Shown: positions 25,050 to 33,546, numbered from the stretch's first letter. The stretch: 64,000 nucleotides of DNA from Bin5 sp965221345 (GCA_965221345.1 CBDCSD010000001.1:1426001-1490000), one strand, 5' to 3'. The notes: generated by a model not told the origin, from the sequence alone. Numbers and translations: made by a program.

Positions 25050-28000
25050 ATGTTCCAACTCAAAGCCACACACAAGGTCGTCAAGGACTACTTCGCCGAG
25101 GTGGAGAGGCTGACCCAACTCGGCGCCGAGCATGAAGGCGCGGTCGCGCCCGCCTTCGCCAATCTGCTGCGCGCCGCCGCGCATCCGTTCGGCTGGACGC
25201 TGGCCGAGCAGTACGCGCGCACAGGGCGCGGCGGGCACACAATCCGCATCGACGGCGCGCTGCTGGACAATTTCAGGCTGGCGCGCGGCTACTGGGAGGC
25301 GAAGGACGCGGCGGACGACCTCGACGCGGAGATCAGCCGCAAGCTGGCCGCCGGCTATCCGCAGGACAACATCCTCTTCCAGTCGCCGGCGCGCATCGTT
25401 GTCATCCAGCAGGGGCAGCGCGTGTGGGACACGCCGGCCAGCGAGCCGGAATCGCTCGTCGCCGGGCTGCGCGCCTTCTTCACCTACCAGCCGCCCGCGT
25501 TTGAACGCTGGCAGCAGGCGGTCGAGGAATTCAAGGCGGTCGTGCCGGAACTGGCCGCGGCGCTGCTGGAGCTGATCGAGGGCGAACGGCGCGGCAACCA
25601 GGACTTTATCGACGCCTTCGGAAGATTCGCGGATCTCTGCCGCGCCGCGATCAATCCCAACATCTCCGACCAGGCCGTCGAGGAGATGCTCATCCAGCAC
25701 CTGCTGACCGAACGCATCTTCCGCCGCGTCTTCGACAACCCCGACTTCATCAACCGCAACGTCATTGCGCGCGAGATCGAAGGGGTGGCGCGCGCCCTCA
25801 CCAGCCAGCGCTTCAGCCGCCGCGACTTCTTCCGCCCGCTGGACCGCTTCTACGCCGCCATCGAGACCACCGCCGCCACCATCAGCGACTTTTCGGAGAA
25901 GCAGGGCTTTCTCAACACCGTTTACGAGCAGTTTTTCCAAGGCTTTTCGGTCGACGTGGCCGACACGCATGGCATCGTCTACACGCCGCAGGCGATCGTC
26001 GATTTCATGGTGCGCTCGGTTGAGGCGCTGTTGCAGCGCGAGTTCGGTCGCTCACTGGCCGATCCCGGCGTCCATCTGCTCGACCCGTTCGTGGGCACGG
26101 GCAACTTCATCCTGCGCGTCATGCGCCACCTGGCGGAGATCGGGAAACTCGGCCGCCTGCCGCACAAGTACGCGCACGAACTGCACTGCAACGAGGTGAT
26201 GCTGCTGCCCTACTACATCGCGGCCATGAACATCGAGCATGAGTACTACGAGTTGACCGGCCAGTACGCGCCCTTCGCCGGCATCTGCCTGGTGGACACC
26301 TTTGAGTTGGCCGAGGACATCCAGATGAGCCTGTTTGCGCCGGAAAACACCGCACGCGTGCAGGCGCAGCAGGGGCAGGAGATCACCGTCATCATCGGCA
26401 ACCCGCCCTACAACGTCGGCCAGGTCAACGAGAACGACAACAACAAGAACCGCAAGTACGCAACGATGGACAGGCGGGTGCGGGTTACCTACTCGCAAGC
26501 CTCGAAAGCCACCAACAAGAACGCGCTCGCCGACCCGTATGTCAAGGCGATTCGCTGGGCCGCGGACCGCATCGGCGATGAAGGCATTGTTGCATTTGTA
26601 AGCAACAACGGCTTTCTCGATGGTGTTGCGGCTGATGGAATGCGGAAGCATCTTGAAAACGATTTCGACGCCATCTACGTCCTCGATCTGGGTGGGAACG
26701 TGCGCAAGAATCCCAAGCTGTCAGGCACGACGCACAACGTCTTTGGCGTTCAGGTCGGTGTCAGCATCAGCTTTTTCGTCAAGAGGAACGGCAAGACAGA
26801 CTCTCAGGCTGAGATGTTCTACGCCCGTGTCGATGAGCGGTGGCGCAAAGAGGAGAAGTACCGCTATCTCGATGAAACGGAGCAGTACGGCAATATCGAA
26901 TGGAAGAGGGTTACGCCGGACAAGCGGCACACATGGCTGACGGAGGGGCTCCACGCCGAGTTTGAAACATTTGTCCCGCTGGGGAGCAAGGAAGCCAAGG
27001 CGGGCAAAGGTGAGGCAGCGGATGTGATATTCAAGTTGTATAGCCGCGGTGTCAGCACGGGCCGCGATGCGTGGGCGTACAACTTCAAACGCAACGTGCT
27101 CATCAAAAATATGTCCCGGACGATCGAAACCTACAACGAGCATGTGTTCAAGTGGGAACGGCTTGGGAGCAAGGGTGTCAGCGTTGATGATTTTGTAGCT
27201 TATGATGACAAGGCAATAAGTTGGAGTCGGGACCTGAAAGCTAAGCTGAAGCGAGGCAGGCTCGCTGAATTTGCTGAACACAAGGTAAGAGAATCTCTCT
27301 ATCGCCCGTTTACCACGTCAAATCTCTATTTTGACAGGACGATGGACGATATGTTGTACGTCTTCCCATCTTTCTTCCCCACACCGGAGACTGAAACTGA
27401 GAATCGAGTGATTTGGCTAAAAGTCGGTGCTGATTGGCCGATGTTTGCGCTGATGGTCAATAGGATTCCCAATCTGCTGCCACAAAGTGGCTCTCAATGC
27501 TTCCCCTTCTACAGCTACGAAGAGGACGGCGGCAACCGCCGCGAAAATATCACCGACTGGGCGCTGTCGCAGTTCCGCGCGCAGTACAAGGACGATACGA
27601 TCAACAAGTGGGAGATCTTCCACTACGTCTACGGCCTCCTGCACCATCCCGGCTACCGCGAACGCTACCACGCCAATCTCAAGCGCGAGCTGCCGCGCCT
27701 GCCCTTCGCCCCCGACTTCCGCGCCTTTGCCAATGCTGGCGCGCGGCTGGCGGAGATCCACGTCGGCTATGAGGAGATGGCCCCTTATGCGCTCGCGGAG
27801 ATCGAAACGCCGGGGCAGACGCTCGACTATCGCGTCGAGAAGATGCGGCTGTCCAGAGACAGGACGCAGATCCGCTACAACGGCTTCCTGACGCTGGGCG
27901 GGGTCCCGGCCGAAGTGTTTGACTACCGGCTGGGCAACCGTTCGGCGCTGGAGTGGGTCATCGACCAGTACCGGGTGAAGACGGACAAGCGCAGCGGCAT

Positions 28001-28118
28001 CGTCAACGATCCGAACCGGACGGAGGACCCGCAGTACATCGTTGACCTGATCGGGCGAGTGATCGCGGTGAGTTTGGAGACGGTGCAGATTGTAGCGGGG
28101 CTGCCGGGGTACAGGTAG
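25050..28118 (+). CDS. single-chain restriction-modification enzyme, type IIG / type ISP-like
   Basis: A 1,022-residue fusion of nuclease, methyltransferase and specificity parts. The N-terminus carries a PD-(D/E)xK-like site, RIDGALLDN followed by GYWEAKD (Glu83, Lys85). A helical linker follows. The gamma-type N6-adenine methyltransferase has motif I DPFVGTGNF at 345 and motif IV NPPYNVGQ at 451. The C-terminal third has INKWEIFHYVYGLLHHPGY and the IDQYRVKTDKRSGIVNDPNR block typical of type ISP specificity domains. No helicase domain is present, which separates it from true type ISP enzymes. Base composition changes sharply inside the gene: about 26,440-27,490 is AT-richer than both ends. 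Confidence 0.88.
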   Translation: MFQLKATHKVVKDYFAEVERLTQLGAEHEGAVAPAFANLLRAAAHPFGWTLAEQYARTGRGGHTIRIDGALLDNFRLARGYWEAKDAADDLDAEISRKLAAGYPQDNILFQSPARIVVIQQGQRVWDTPASEPESLVAGLRAFFTYQPPAFERWQQAVEEFKAVVPELAAALLELIEGERRGNQDFIDAFGRFADLCRAAINPNISDQAVEEMLIQHLLTERIFRRVFDNPDFINRNVIAREIEGVARALTSQRFSRRDFFRPLDRFYAAIETTAATISDFSEKQGFLNTVYEQFFQGFSVDVADTHGIVYTPQAIVDFMVRSVEALLQREFGRSLADPGVHLLDPFVGTGNFILRVMRHLAEIGKLGRLPHKYAHELHCNEVMLLPYYIAAMNIEHEYYELTGQYAPFAGICLVDTFELAEDIQMSLFAPENTARVQAQQGQEITVIIGNPPYNVGQVNENDNNKNRKYATMDRRVRVTYSQASKATNKNALADPYVKAIRWAADRIGDEGIVAFVSNNGFLDGVAADGMRKHLENDFDAIYVLDLGGNVRKNPKLSGTTHNVFGVQVGVSISFFVKRNGKTDSQAEMFYARVDERWRKEEKYRYLDETEQYGNIEWKRVTPDKRHTWLTEGLHAEFETFVPLGSKEAKAGKGEAADVIFKLYSRGVSTGRDAWAYNFKRNVLIKNMSRTIETYNEHVFKWERLGSKGVSVDDFVAYDDKAISWSRDLKAKLKRGRLAEFAEHKVRESLYRPFTTSNLYFDRTMDDMLYVFPSFFPTPETETENRVIWLKVGADWPMFALMVNRIPNLLPQSGSQCFPFYSYEEDGGNRRENITDWALSQFRAQYKDDTINKWEIFHYVYGLLHHPGYRERYHANLKRELPRLPFAPDFRAFANAGARLAEIHVGYEEMAPYALAEIETPGQTLDYRVEKMRLSRDRTQIRYNGFLTLGGVPAEVFDYRLGNRSALEWVIDQYRVKTDKRSGIVNDPNRTEDPQYIVDLIGRVIAVSLETVQIVAGLPGYR

Positions 28119-28247
28119 GGTAGAAGGCCGCACTGACCGGTGCCCGTTGTCATTCTTCGGATTCTAGCACTCTTGTGCTATGCTTGGCACAGAACAGTAG
28201 CGAGCGAGACGGGCACACTCCCCTCGCTTCTGAAAAGGAGGCCCAAA

Positions 28248-28790
28248 GTGATAAATGTAAAGACCAGGCTCACATACGCCGACTACCTGAAAACACCGGA
28301 CGATGAACGCTACGAACTCCTGAACGGAGAGTTGGTAATGGCGGCAGCACCACTCTTGTATCATCAGTACATCCTGCGCAAACTGCTCAACAAAATGTCC
28401 GACTACATAGACGAGCGCAACTTGGGGGAGCTTTATTCTTCCCCCGCCGACGTGGTCCTGTCGGACACGGACGTGGTGCAGCCGGATCTTCTGTTTGTTT
28501 CCAGCCACCGAAGCCACATCCTCACGCGTGAGAACGTCCGGGGCGCGCCCGACCTGGTGGTCGAGATACTCTCTCCTGCCACAGCCGAGCGCGACCGGAC
28601 GATCAAGCTCGACCTGTACGCGCAGCATGGGGTGAAGGAGTACTGGATTGTGGACTCCGACGCCAGGACGATCACGATTCTGGTGCGGCGTGAGAGCCGT
28701 TTCGAGGTCGCCGGCATCTACGGGGAGGGGCAGACGTTGCGTTCACCGACGTTGGCGGGGTTCACTATTGAACTGGATGGGATATTCTGA
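28248..28790 (+). CDS. Uma2 family protein, array copy 1 (type A)
   Basis: A 180-residue Uma2 (PF05685) protein of the PD-(D/E)xK superfamily; the biological role of the family is unknown. RYELLNGELV gives the first acidic residue, VVQPDLLFV the PD, LVVEILSPATAERDR the E-x-V-type strand and IKLDLYAQHGVKEYWIVD the Lys and closing strand. GTG start after AAAAGGAGG; the open frame runs upstream but has no family similarity before VINVKTRLTYADYL. Type A features shared with copy 3 are HILTRENV and the ending FTIELDGIF. The gene is 129 nt downstream of the restriction enzyme. Confidence 0.88.
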   Translation: MINVKTRLTYADYLKTPDDERYELLNGELVMAAAPLLYHQYILRKLLNKMSDYIDERNLGELYSSPADVVLSDTDVVQPDLLFVSSHRSHILTRENVRGAPDLVVEILSPATAERDRTIKLDLYAQHGVKEYWIVDSDARTITILVRRESRFEVAGIYGEGQTLRSPTLAGFTIELDGIF

Positions 28791-28803
28791 AAGGAGGCCC
28801 GCT

Positions 28804-29346
28804 GTGATTAACGTTAAGACCAAGCTTACATACGCCGACTACCTGGAAACGTCGGACGACGAGCGCTACGAACTGCTGAATGGAGAGTTGATTTTGTCCC
28901 CATCCCCCAGGGAGATACATCAACACATTTTGAGTGTTCTGCACCTCAGGATAGGAGCCTTCGCAAGAGAGCGTAACTTAGGGAAAGTCTATTTCTCTCC
29001 TTTCGATGTCGTGCTGTCGGACACGGACGTGGTGCAGCCAGGCCTACTGTTCATTTCGAGTGAACGAAACGAAATCATCACTCCGGACAACGTCCGCGGT
29101 GCGCCTGACTTGGTTGTCGAGATCCTCTCCCCCGCCACTGCCGAGCGCGACCGGACGCTTAAGCTCGACCTGTACGCCAAGCATGGCGTCAAAGAGTATT
29201 GGATCGTGGACCCGGATTCCCGCACGATCATGGTCTTGCTGCAGGGCGAGAGCCGCTTTGAGGTGAGCGGCATCTACGGGGAAGAGCAGAGCCTGAGTTC
29301 GCCAACTTTAGAGGGATTCAGCGTCGCGCTTGAGGAGATATTCTGA
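28804..29346 (+). CDS. Uma2 family protein, array copy 2 (type B)
   Basis: Same length (180 residues) and fold as copy 1. The first 30 residues and the VVEILSPATAERDRT block are nearly identical, but the central region differs: LSPSPREIHQ, ERNLGKVYFSPFDVV and IITPDNV are the type B signature, as is the ending FSVALEEIF. The GTG start lies exactly 13 nt after the stop of copy 1, with AAGGAGG inside the spacer. The ABAB order implies duplication of a two-gene unit. All expected nuclease-fold residues (E, PD, E, K) are kept. Confidence 0.88.
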   Translation: MINVKTKLTYADYLETSDDERYELLNGELILSPSPREIHQHILSVLHLRIGAFARERNLGKVYFSPFDVVLSDTDVVQPGLLFISSERNEIITPDNVRGAPDLVVEILSPATAERDRTLKLDLYAKHGVKEYWIVDPDSRTIMVLLQGESRFEVSGIYGEEQSLSSPTLEGFSVALEEIF

Positions 29347-29359
29347 GAGGAGGCCCAAA

Positions 29360-29902
29360 GTGCTAAATGTGAAGACCAAGCTCACGTACGAAGACTACCT
29401 GAAAACATCGGACGACGAACGCTATGAGCTTTTGAACGGAGAGTTGGTTATGCCGCCAGCGCCGCTTACAGCCCACCAGATGATTTCGATAGCACTGGCA
29501 TCTCGTCTCTATCAATATGTAGAGGAGAAAGGGTTGGGGACAGTTGTTGCTGCCCCCACCGACGTTGTATTGTCGGATACGGACGTAGTGCAGCCGGATG
29601 TTCTGTTCGTTTCCAATGAACGAAGCCACATCCTCACGCGTGAGAATGTCCGCGGCGCGCCGGACTTGGTGGTCGAGATTCTCTCCCCCGCCACAGCCGA
29701 GCGCGACCGGACGATCAAGCTCGACCTCTACGCCCAACATGACGTGAAAGAGTACTGGATCGTAGACCCCGACGCCAAGACGATCATGGTGCTTCTGCGG
29801 GGTGAGAGTCGCTTCGAGGTCAGCGGCATCTACGGCGAAGGGCAGACGCTGCGTTCACCGACGCTGGCGGAGTTCACCATCGACCTAGATGCGATATTCT
29901 GA
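29360..29902 (+). CDS. Uma2 family protein, array copy 3 (type A)
   Basis: A 180-residue copy. HILTRENV and FTIDLDAIF group it with copy 1, but residues about 35-60 (MPPAPLTAHQMISIALASR and GLGTVVAAPTDVV) are unlike any other copy, so this segment is hypervariable. RYELLNGELV, VVQPDVLFV, VVEILSPATAERDR and IKLDLYAQH keep the active-site pattern. GTG start 13 nt after copy 2, following GAGGAGG. Tight spacing indicates one transcript for the array. Confidence 0.88.
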   Translation: MLNVKTKLTYEDYLKTSDDERYELLNGELVMPPAPLTAHQMISIALASRLYQYVEEKGLGTVVAAPTDVVLSDTDVVQPDVLFVSNERSHILTRENVRGAPDLVVEILSPATAERDRTIKLDLYAQHDVKEYWIVDPDAKTIMVLLRGESRFEVSGIYGEGQTLRSPTLAEFTIDLDAIF

Positions 29903-29915
29903 AAGGAGGTGTGAA

Positions 29916-30458
29916 GTGCTCAACGTAAAGACCAGACTCACATACGCCGACTATCTGAAGACACCTGACGACGAGCGTTACGAGCTTCTGAACGGAGAGT
30001 TGGTTATGTCTCCATCCCCCAAAGAGTTGCATCAATCCATTTCGGGTGTTTTGTATTTCATGATTGTCACGTTTGTGAGAGAGCGCAGCTTGGGCAAAGT
30101 CTATTTTGCCCCTTTCGATGTCGTGCTGTCGGACACGAACGTGGTGCAGCCGGACTTGCTGTTCGTCTCCAATGCGCGCGCTTCGATCATCACTGCGGAC
30201 AACGTTCAGGGCGCGCCCGATCTGGTTGTCGAAATTCTCTCCCCCGCCACTGCCGAGCGCGACAGGACGATCAAACTCGACCTGTACGCCCAACACGGCG
30301 TGAAAGAGTACTGGATCGTAGACCCCGACGCCAGGACGATCATGGTGCTGGTGAGAGGTGAAAACGGCTTTGAGGTGGCGGGTATCTACGGGGAAGGGCA
30401 GACGCTGCGGTCCCCGACGCTGACGGGACTCAGTGTCGCTCTGGAGACGATTTTTTAA
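29916..30458 (+). CDS. Uma2 family protein, array copy 4 (type B)
   Basis: The last array copy, 180 residues. MSPSPKELHQS, ERSLGKVYFAPFDVV, IITADNV and LSVALETIF place it with copy 2. One change in a conserved strand (LSDTNVVQPD, where the others have LSDTDVVQPD) does not touch the PD pair. GTG start 13 nt after copy 3, following AAGGAGG. The stop at 30458 is followed by about 190 nt without a convincing gene and then by the 3' end of a convergent AT-rich gene. Confidence 0.88.
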   Translation: MLNVKTRLTYADYLKTPDDERYELLNGELVMSPSPKELHQSISGVLYFMIVTFVRERSLGKVYFAPFDVVLSDTNVVQPDLLFVSNARASIITADNVQGAPDLVVEILSPATAERDRTIKLDLYAQHGVKEYWIVDPDARTIMVLVRGENGFEVAGIYGEGQTLRSPTLTGLSVALETIF

Positions 30459-30646
30459 GGCGGTGGAGTGAGATGAATTGGATCTTTGATGGGTTCACGA
30501 TCTTGAGAACAATCGAGCATTGCAAGAGAAACCAATGTAGACCCCAATTAGACCAAGAGGTTGCAAATATCGGGAGAGCGGGCGAGACGCTTGCGAATCC
30601 ATGGTGCAGCCCGTGTGAAAAGTCTTGGTATCGAATTGAACTTGCA

Positions 30647-31543
30647 TTAGCCACGTTTGGCGAGGATGTTCAAAGCTGTGTTCTTCAAGTTGTCTTCAAG
30701 ATTTCTGATTCCTGGAGGCGTGTACTCATATACAATACACCTAAGATGTCTGAGATCAAAGGGTACGTCGTCCATCGACTGCGTTATGAGTATCACATCT
30801 TTTCCGATAGTGTGTGCAATGCCCGTCTCATAGAACACATTGGCGTTTCTTCCTGTGAGCTCAGATATCAACAATTTGGCTTCATTTGAGTATCGCCATA
30901 TATCTTCAATGATAGACTGATTGTCATAGATATCATCAGCTCTCACGCATTTGAGTTTTCCTAGGCTTTCAATTGATGGCTTAATGTGGTCTGCAAAAAT
31001 GTTGTCGAATGGCTCTCCGAATGGTGATAGCACAAACACGAGTTGCTCATTCAAAAGAAAATCTCTGCCTTGGAATATGGGATTCATCCTCACGATTCTT
31101 CTCAGTCTTTCCAAATTCACAATTTCCTCATTGACATATCGCTCGGCGATTCGAGAAACTGCTTCTTCTTTACGATCCTCTTCTAAATCCAGCACGGAAC
31201 GACTAAAGTTAATTCCGAATGCGTTTCGGAATGCTAAGTCTCTCTCAGCCAGGAAAATCGCAGTCGGCATATTCATTTCCTTACCTGACCAGTCCAAGAA
31301 ATTGCTTATTGACACTCCTCCTGCGTCATGCACCGACAAAACAACGAAGATTTCTGCGTCGCCAACGAGCACACAATGATGTAAAGGCTGCAAATATTTT
31401 ATGTCAAGCGGGGACAAGCCTTTTGCTTCTGAAAGCTCTCTTATCTTCTGATCGAGGATTGAGAATATCTGAGTGATTTGCCTCTCCAACTGCCTGTCTA
31501 TGTCTCCTCCATGGTAACTTAGGCCATCCTGATTCAAAGGCAT
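30647..31543 (-). CDS. protein with C-terminal nucleoside-deoxyribosyltransferase/TIR-like domain, candidate defence effector
   Basis: A 298-residue protein. The C-terminal half (about 165-285) begins VFVLSPFGEPFDNIF, continues CVRADDIYDNQSIIEDIW and has SELTGRNANVFYETGIAH with Glu239 as candidate catalytic acid, then KDVILITQSMDDVPFDLRH. This is a common prokaryotic nucleoside 2-deoxyribosyltransferase-like domain related to TIR/STIR folds and found in defence proteins, where NAD-related cleavage is suspected. The N-terminal 160 residues are not recognised. Base composition is much more AT-rich than the neighbours (a hand count of 31,081-31,140 gives 22 G+C of 60), suggesting recent transfer. 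It faces the Uma2 array. Confidence 0.75.
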   Translation of the reverse strand: MPLNQDGLSYHGGDIDRQLERQITQIFSILDQKIRELSEAKGLSPLDIKYLQPLHHCVLVGDAEIFVVLSVHDAGGVSISNFLDWSGKEMNMPTAIFLAERDLAFRNAFGINFSRSVLDLEEDRKEEAVSRIAERYVNEEIVNLERLRRIVRMNPIFQGRDFLLNEQLVFVLSPFGEPFDNIFADHIKPSIESLGKLKCVRADDIYDNQSIIEDIWRYSNEAKLLISELTGRNANVFYETGIAHTIGKDVILITQSMDDVPFDLRHLRCIVYEYTPPGIRNLEDNLKNTALNILAKRG

Positions 31544-31561
31544 AGCGATTTCTTGCCCCTG

Positions 31562-31753
31562 TTATTGAATGCTTTTCGCAGCGCCGAAGCATTCTTCCTC
31601 ACTGAAGCGGAAAAAGTGGTCCAGAATCATGGCAACCCACATCTCAGTCAGCGACGCGATCTTCTTCACATGCCGCGTGAACCGGCGAAAACATTGGGGC
31701 GCATTGACACATAACCTCGTAGCAAAGCAGCCCAAAAAGCTATTTCCAGCTTC
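31562..31753 (-). other. unassigned open frame, possible gene remnant
   Basis: On the minus strand about 60 codons are open between a TGA near 31,755 and the TAA at 31,562-31,564, ending RFSEEECFGAAKSIQ. The composition looks protein-like, with aromatic and charged residues in amphipathic spacing, but there is no ribosome site; in-frame starts are a TTG or an ATG within TEMWVAMILDH. It may be the 3' end of a lost gene or chance. An inverted repeat GAATGCTT...AAGCATTC at 31,567-31,592 overlaps its end. Confidence 0.2.
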
Positions 31754-31755
31754 TC

Positions 31756-31795
31756 AAAAAAGGCGCCGGAGACATAACCTCCCCGACGCCCCTTT
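31756..31795 (-). terminator. Rho-independent terminator of groSL
   Basis: On the minus strand, 33 nt after the groL stop, a G-rich strand (complement of 31,779-31,792) pairs with CTCCGGCGCC (complement of 31,762-31,771) around a 7-nt loop, with small bulges, and is followed by six T (complement of 31,756-31,761). Confidence 0.7.
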
Positions 31796-31827
31796 CATCT
31801 CTATTCAATTCGCAAACCAACCCACTC

Positions 31828-33474
31828 CTACATCATGCCGCCCATGCCGCCCATGCCGGGGTCGCCGGCTGGCATCGGCTTCTCTTCCTCAGGAATGTCC
31901 GTGATCAGCGCCGCCGTCGTCAGGATCATCGCCGCAATCGAACTCGCGTTCTCGACCGCGCTGCGGGTGACCTTGACAGGGTCGGACAGGCCGGCGTCCA
32001 ACATGTCGACGTAGTCGTTCTGAATGACGTCGTAGCCCGTGTTGGCCTTGCCGTCTTCGTGCAGGCCGCGCACCTTCTCAATAACCACCGCGCCGTCAAG
32101 GCCGGCGTTGTTCGCGATCATGCGCATCGGCTCTTCGAGGGCGCGCTTCAGGATGCGGGCGCCGGTGGCGGCATCGGCATCGTCCAGGTCGACGCTATCC
32201 AGAGCGGAAACGGCATTGATCAGGGCAACGCCGCCGCCGGGCACTACGCCCTCCTCTACCGCGGCGCGGGTGGCGCTCAGGGCATCCTCGACGCGGGTCT
32301 TGCGATACTTGAGCTCCGTCTCGGTTGCGGCGCCAACGCGCAGAATGGCAACGCCGCCGGCCAGCTTGGCCAGCCGCTCTTGCAGCTTCTCGCTGTCATA
32401 GTCGCTGGTGCTGGTATCGATCTCGGCGCGGATCTCTTCGATGCGGCCCTGAATATCCTCAGTGACTCCGTGGCCGCCCACGATCGTGGTGGCGTCCTTG
32501 CTGCTGATGACCTTGTCGGCCTGGCCGAGATCGTCCAACTGGGCACTCTCGAGCGTACGGCCGACCTCTTCAGAGAGAATCTGCCCGCCGGTGAGAATGG
32601 CGATGTCGCGCAACATCGCCTTGCGGCGGTCGCCAAAGCCAGGCGCCTTGATGGCCATGGCGTTGAACATGCCGCGCAGCTTGTTGAGCACGAGCGTGGC
32701 CAGCGCTTCGCCGTCCACGTCCTCGGCAATCACAATCAGTTCCCGCTTGCCGACCTGGACCAGCTTCTCCAGCAGAGGCACGATGTCCTGCGCGCTGCTG
32801 ATCTTCTTGTCGGTGATCAGAAGATATGGAGCCTCGAGTTCGGCCTCCATCCTCTCATTATTGGTCACGAAATAGGGGCTGAGGTAGCCGCGGTCGAGCT
32901 GCATACCTTCGACGTACTCGGTCTCGAATTGGAGACCCTTGCTCTCTTCGACCGTAATCACGCCGTCCTTGCCGACCTTGGCCATGACCTCGGCGATCAG
33001 GTTGCCGATCTGCGCGTCGGCCGCCGAGTTGCTGGCGACCTGGGCGATCTCTTCCTCACCGGAAACTGGCGTCGCCATTTCTTTCAGCGCATCGACAATG
33101 GCGGTGCAACTGGCCTCGATGCCCCGTTTGAGTAGCATCGGATTAGCGCCGGCTGTGACGTTCTTGAGGCCTTCGGTGACAATCGACTGGGCCAGGACCG
33201 TGGCGGTCGTGGTGCCGTCGCCGGCGATGTCATTGGTCTTGGTGGCGGCTTCCTTGAGAAGCTGGGCGCCCATGTTCTGGAATGGGTCTTCCAGTTCGAT
33301 TTCTTTGGCGACTGTGACGCCGTCATGGGTCACCGTCGGGCTGCCCCACTTCTTATCGAGCGCCACATTGCGGCCCTTGGGGCCGAGAGTGGTCTTTACC
33401 GCATCCGCCAGGGCGTCGATTCCCTTCTTCAGGCTGCGGCGGGCTTCTTCTTCAAACTCAATTTGCTTTGCCAT
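31828..33474 (-). CDS. groL: chaperonin GroEL, 60 kDa subunit
   Basis: The cytosolic 14-mer folding chamber. MAKQIEFEEEARRSLKKG is the normal N-terminus; GPKGRNVALDKKWGSP, DGVTVAKEIELEDPF and AGDGTTTATVLA carry the nucleotide-binding residues, and the catalytic Asp is in that last block. The Gly-Met tail GMGGMGGMM is intact. The length of 548 residues is standard. The frame is open 12 codons further upstream, but AGGATATGG near the ATG and homology fix the start at 33,474. It lies 72 nt after groS and is controlled from the CIRCE promoter upstream of groS. Confidence 0.98.
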   Translation of the reverse strand: MAKQIEFEEEARRSLKKGIDALADAVKTTLGPKGRNVALDKKWGSPTVTHDGVTVAKEIELEDPFQNMGAQLLKEAATKTNDIAGDGTTTATVLAQSIVTEGLKNVTAGANPMLLKRGIEASCTAIVDALKEMATPVSGEEEIAQVASNSAADAQIGNLIAEVMAKVGKDGVITVEESKGLQFETEYVEGMQLDRGYLSPYFVTNNERMEAELEAPYLLITDKKISSAQDIVPLLEKLVQVGKRELIVIAEDVDGEALATLVLNKLRGMFNAMAIKAPGFGDRRKAMLRDIAILTGGQILSEEVGRTLESAQLDDLGQADKVISSKDATTIVGGHGVTEDIQGRIEEIRAEIDTSTSDYDSEKLQERLAKLAGGVAILRVGAATETELKYRKTRVEDALSATRAAVEEGVVPGGGVALINAVSALDSVDLDDADAATGARILKRALEEPMRMIANNAGLDGAVVIEKVRGLHEDGKANTGYDVIQNDYVDMLDAGLSDPVKVTRSAVENASSIAAMILTTAALITDIPEEEKPMPAGDPGMGGMGGMM

Positions 33475-33546
33475 TTCAGTCCATATCCTCCAGTTTGACC
33501 CGCTCTTCAACCGCGGGTGATTTGAGCTTGTTCAGTGTAGGGCTGA

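Larger units (their letters stand above)
28231..30458 (+). repeat. tandem array of four 556-nt Uma2 gene units
   Basis: The four genes share near-identical 5' and 3' thirds and the junction TTCTGAAAGGAGG or a close variant. Start-to-start distances are all 556 nt (28248, 28804, 29360, 29916). A TTCTGAAAAGGAGG also precedes copy 1, so the repeated unit begins at the end of a preceding stop-like segment. Copies 1 and 3, and 2 and 4, are more alike than neighbours. Confidence 0.85.

Noticed and set aside
28231..30458. CRISPR-like or IS-like repeat
   Set aside because: The repeated units are whole 180-codon genes with intact frames; no terminal inverted repeats, target duplications or short-repeat/spacer structure.
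30473..30889. plus-strand ORF of 138 codons with GGTGGAG before ATG, after Uma2 copy 4
   Set aside because: More than half is antisense to the well-supported deoxyribosyltransferase/TIR-like gene and its sequence has no family features; at most the first 58 codons could be coding.
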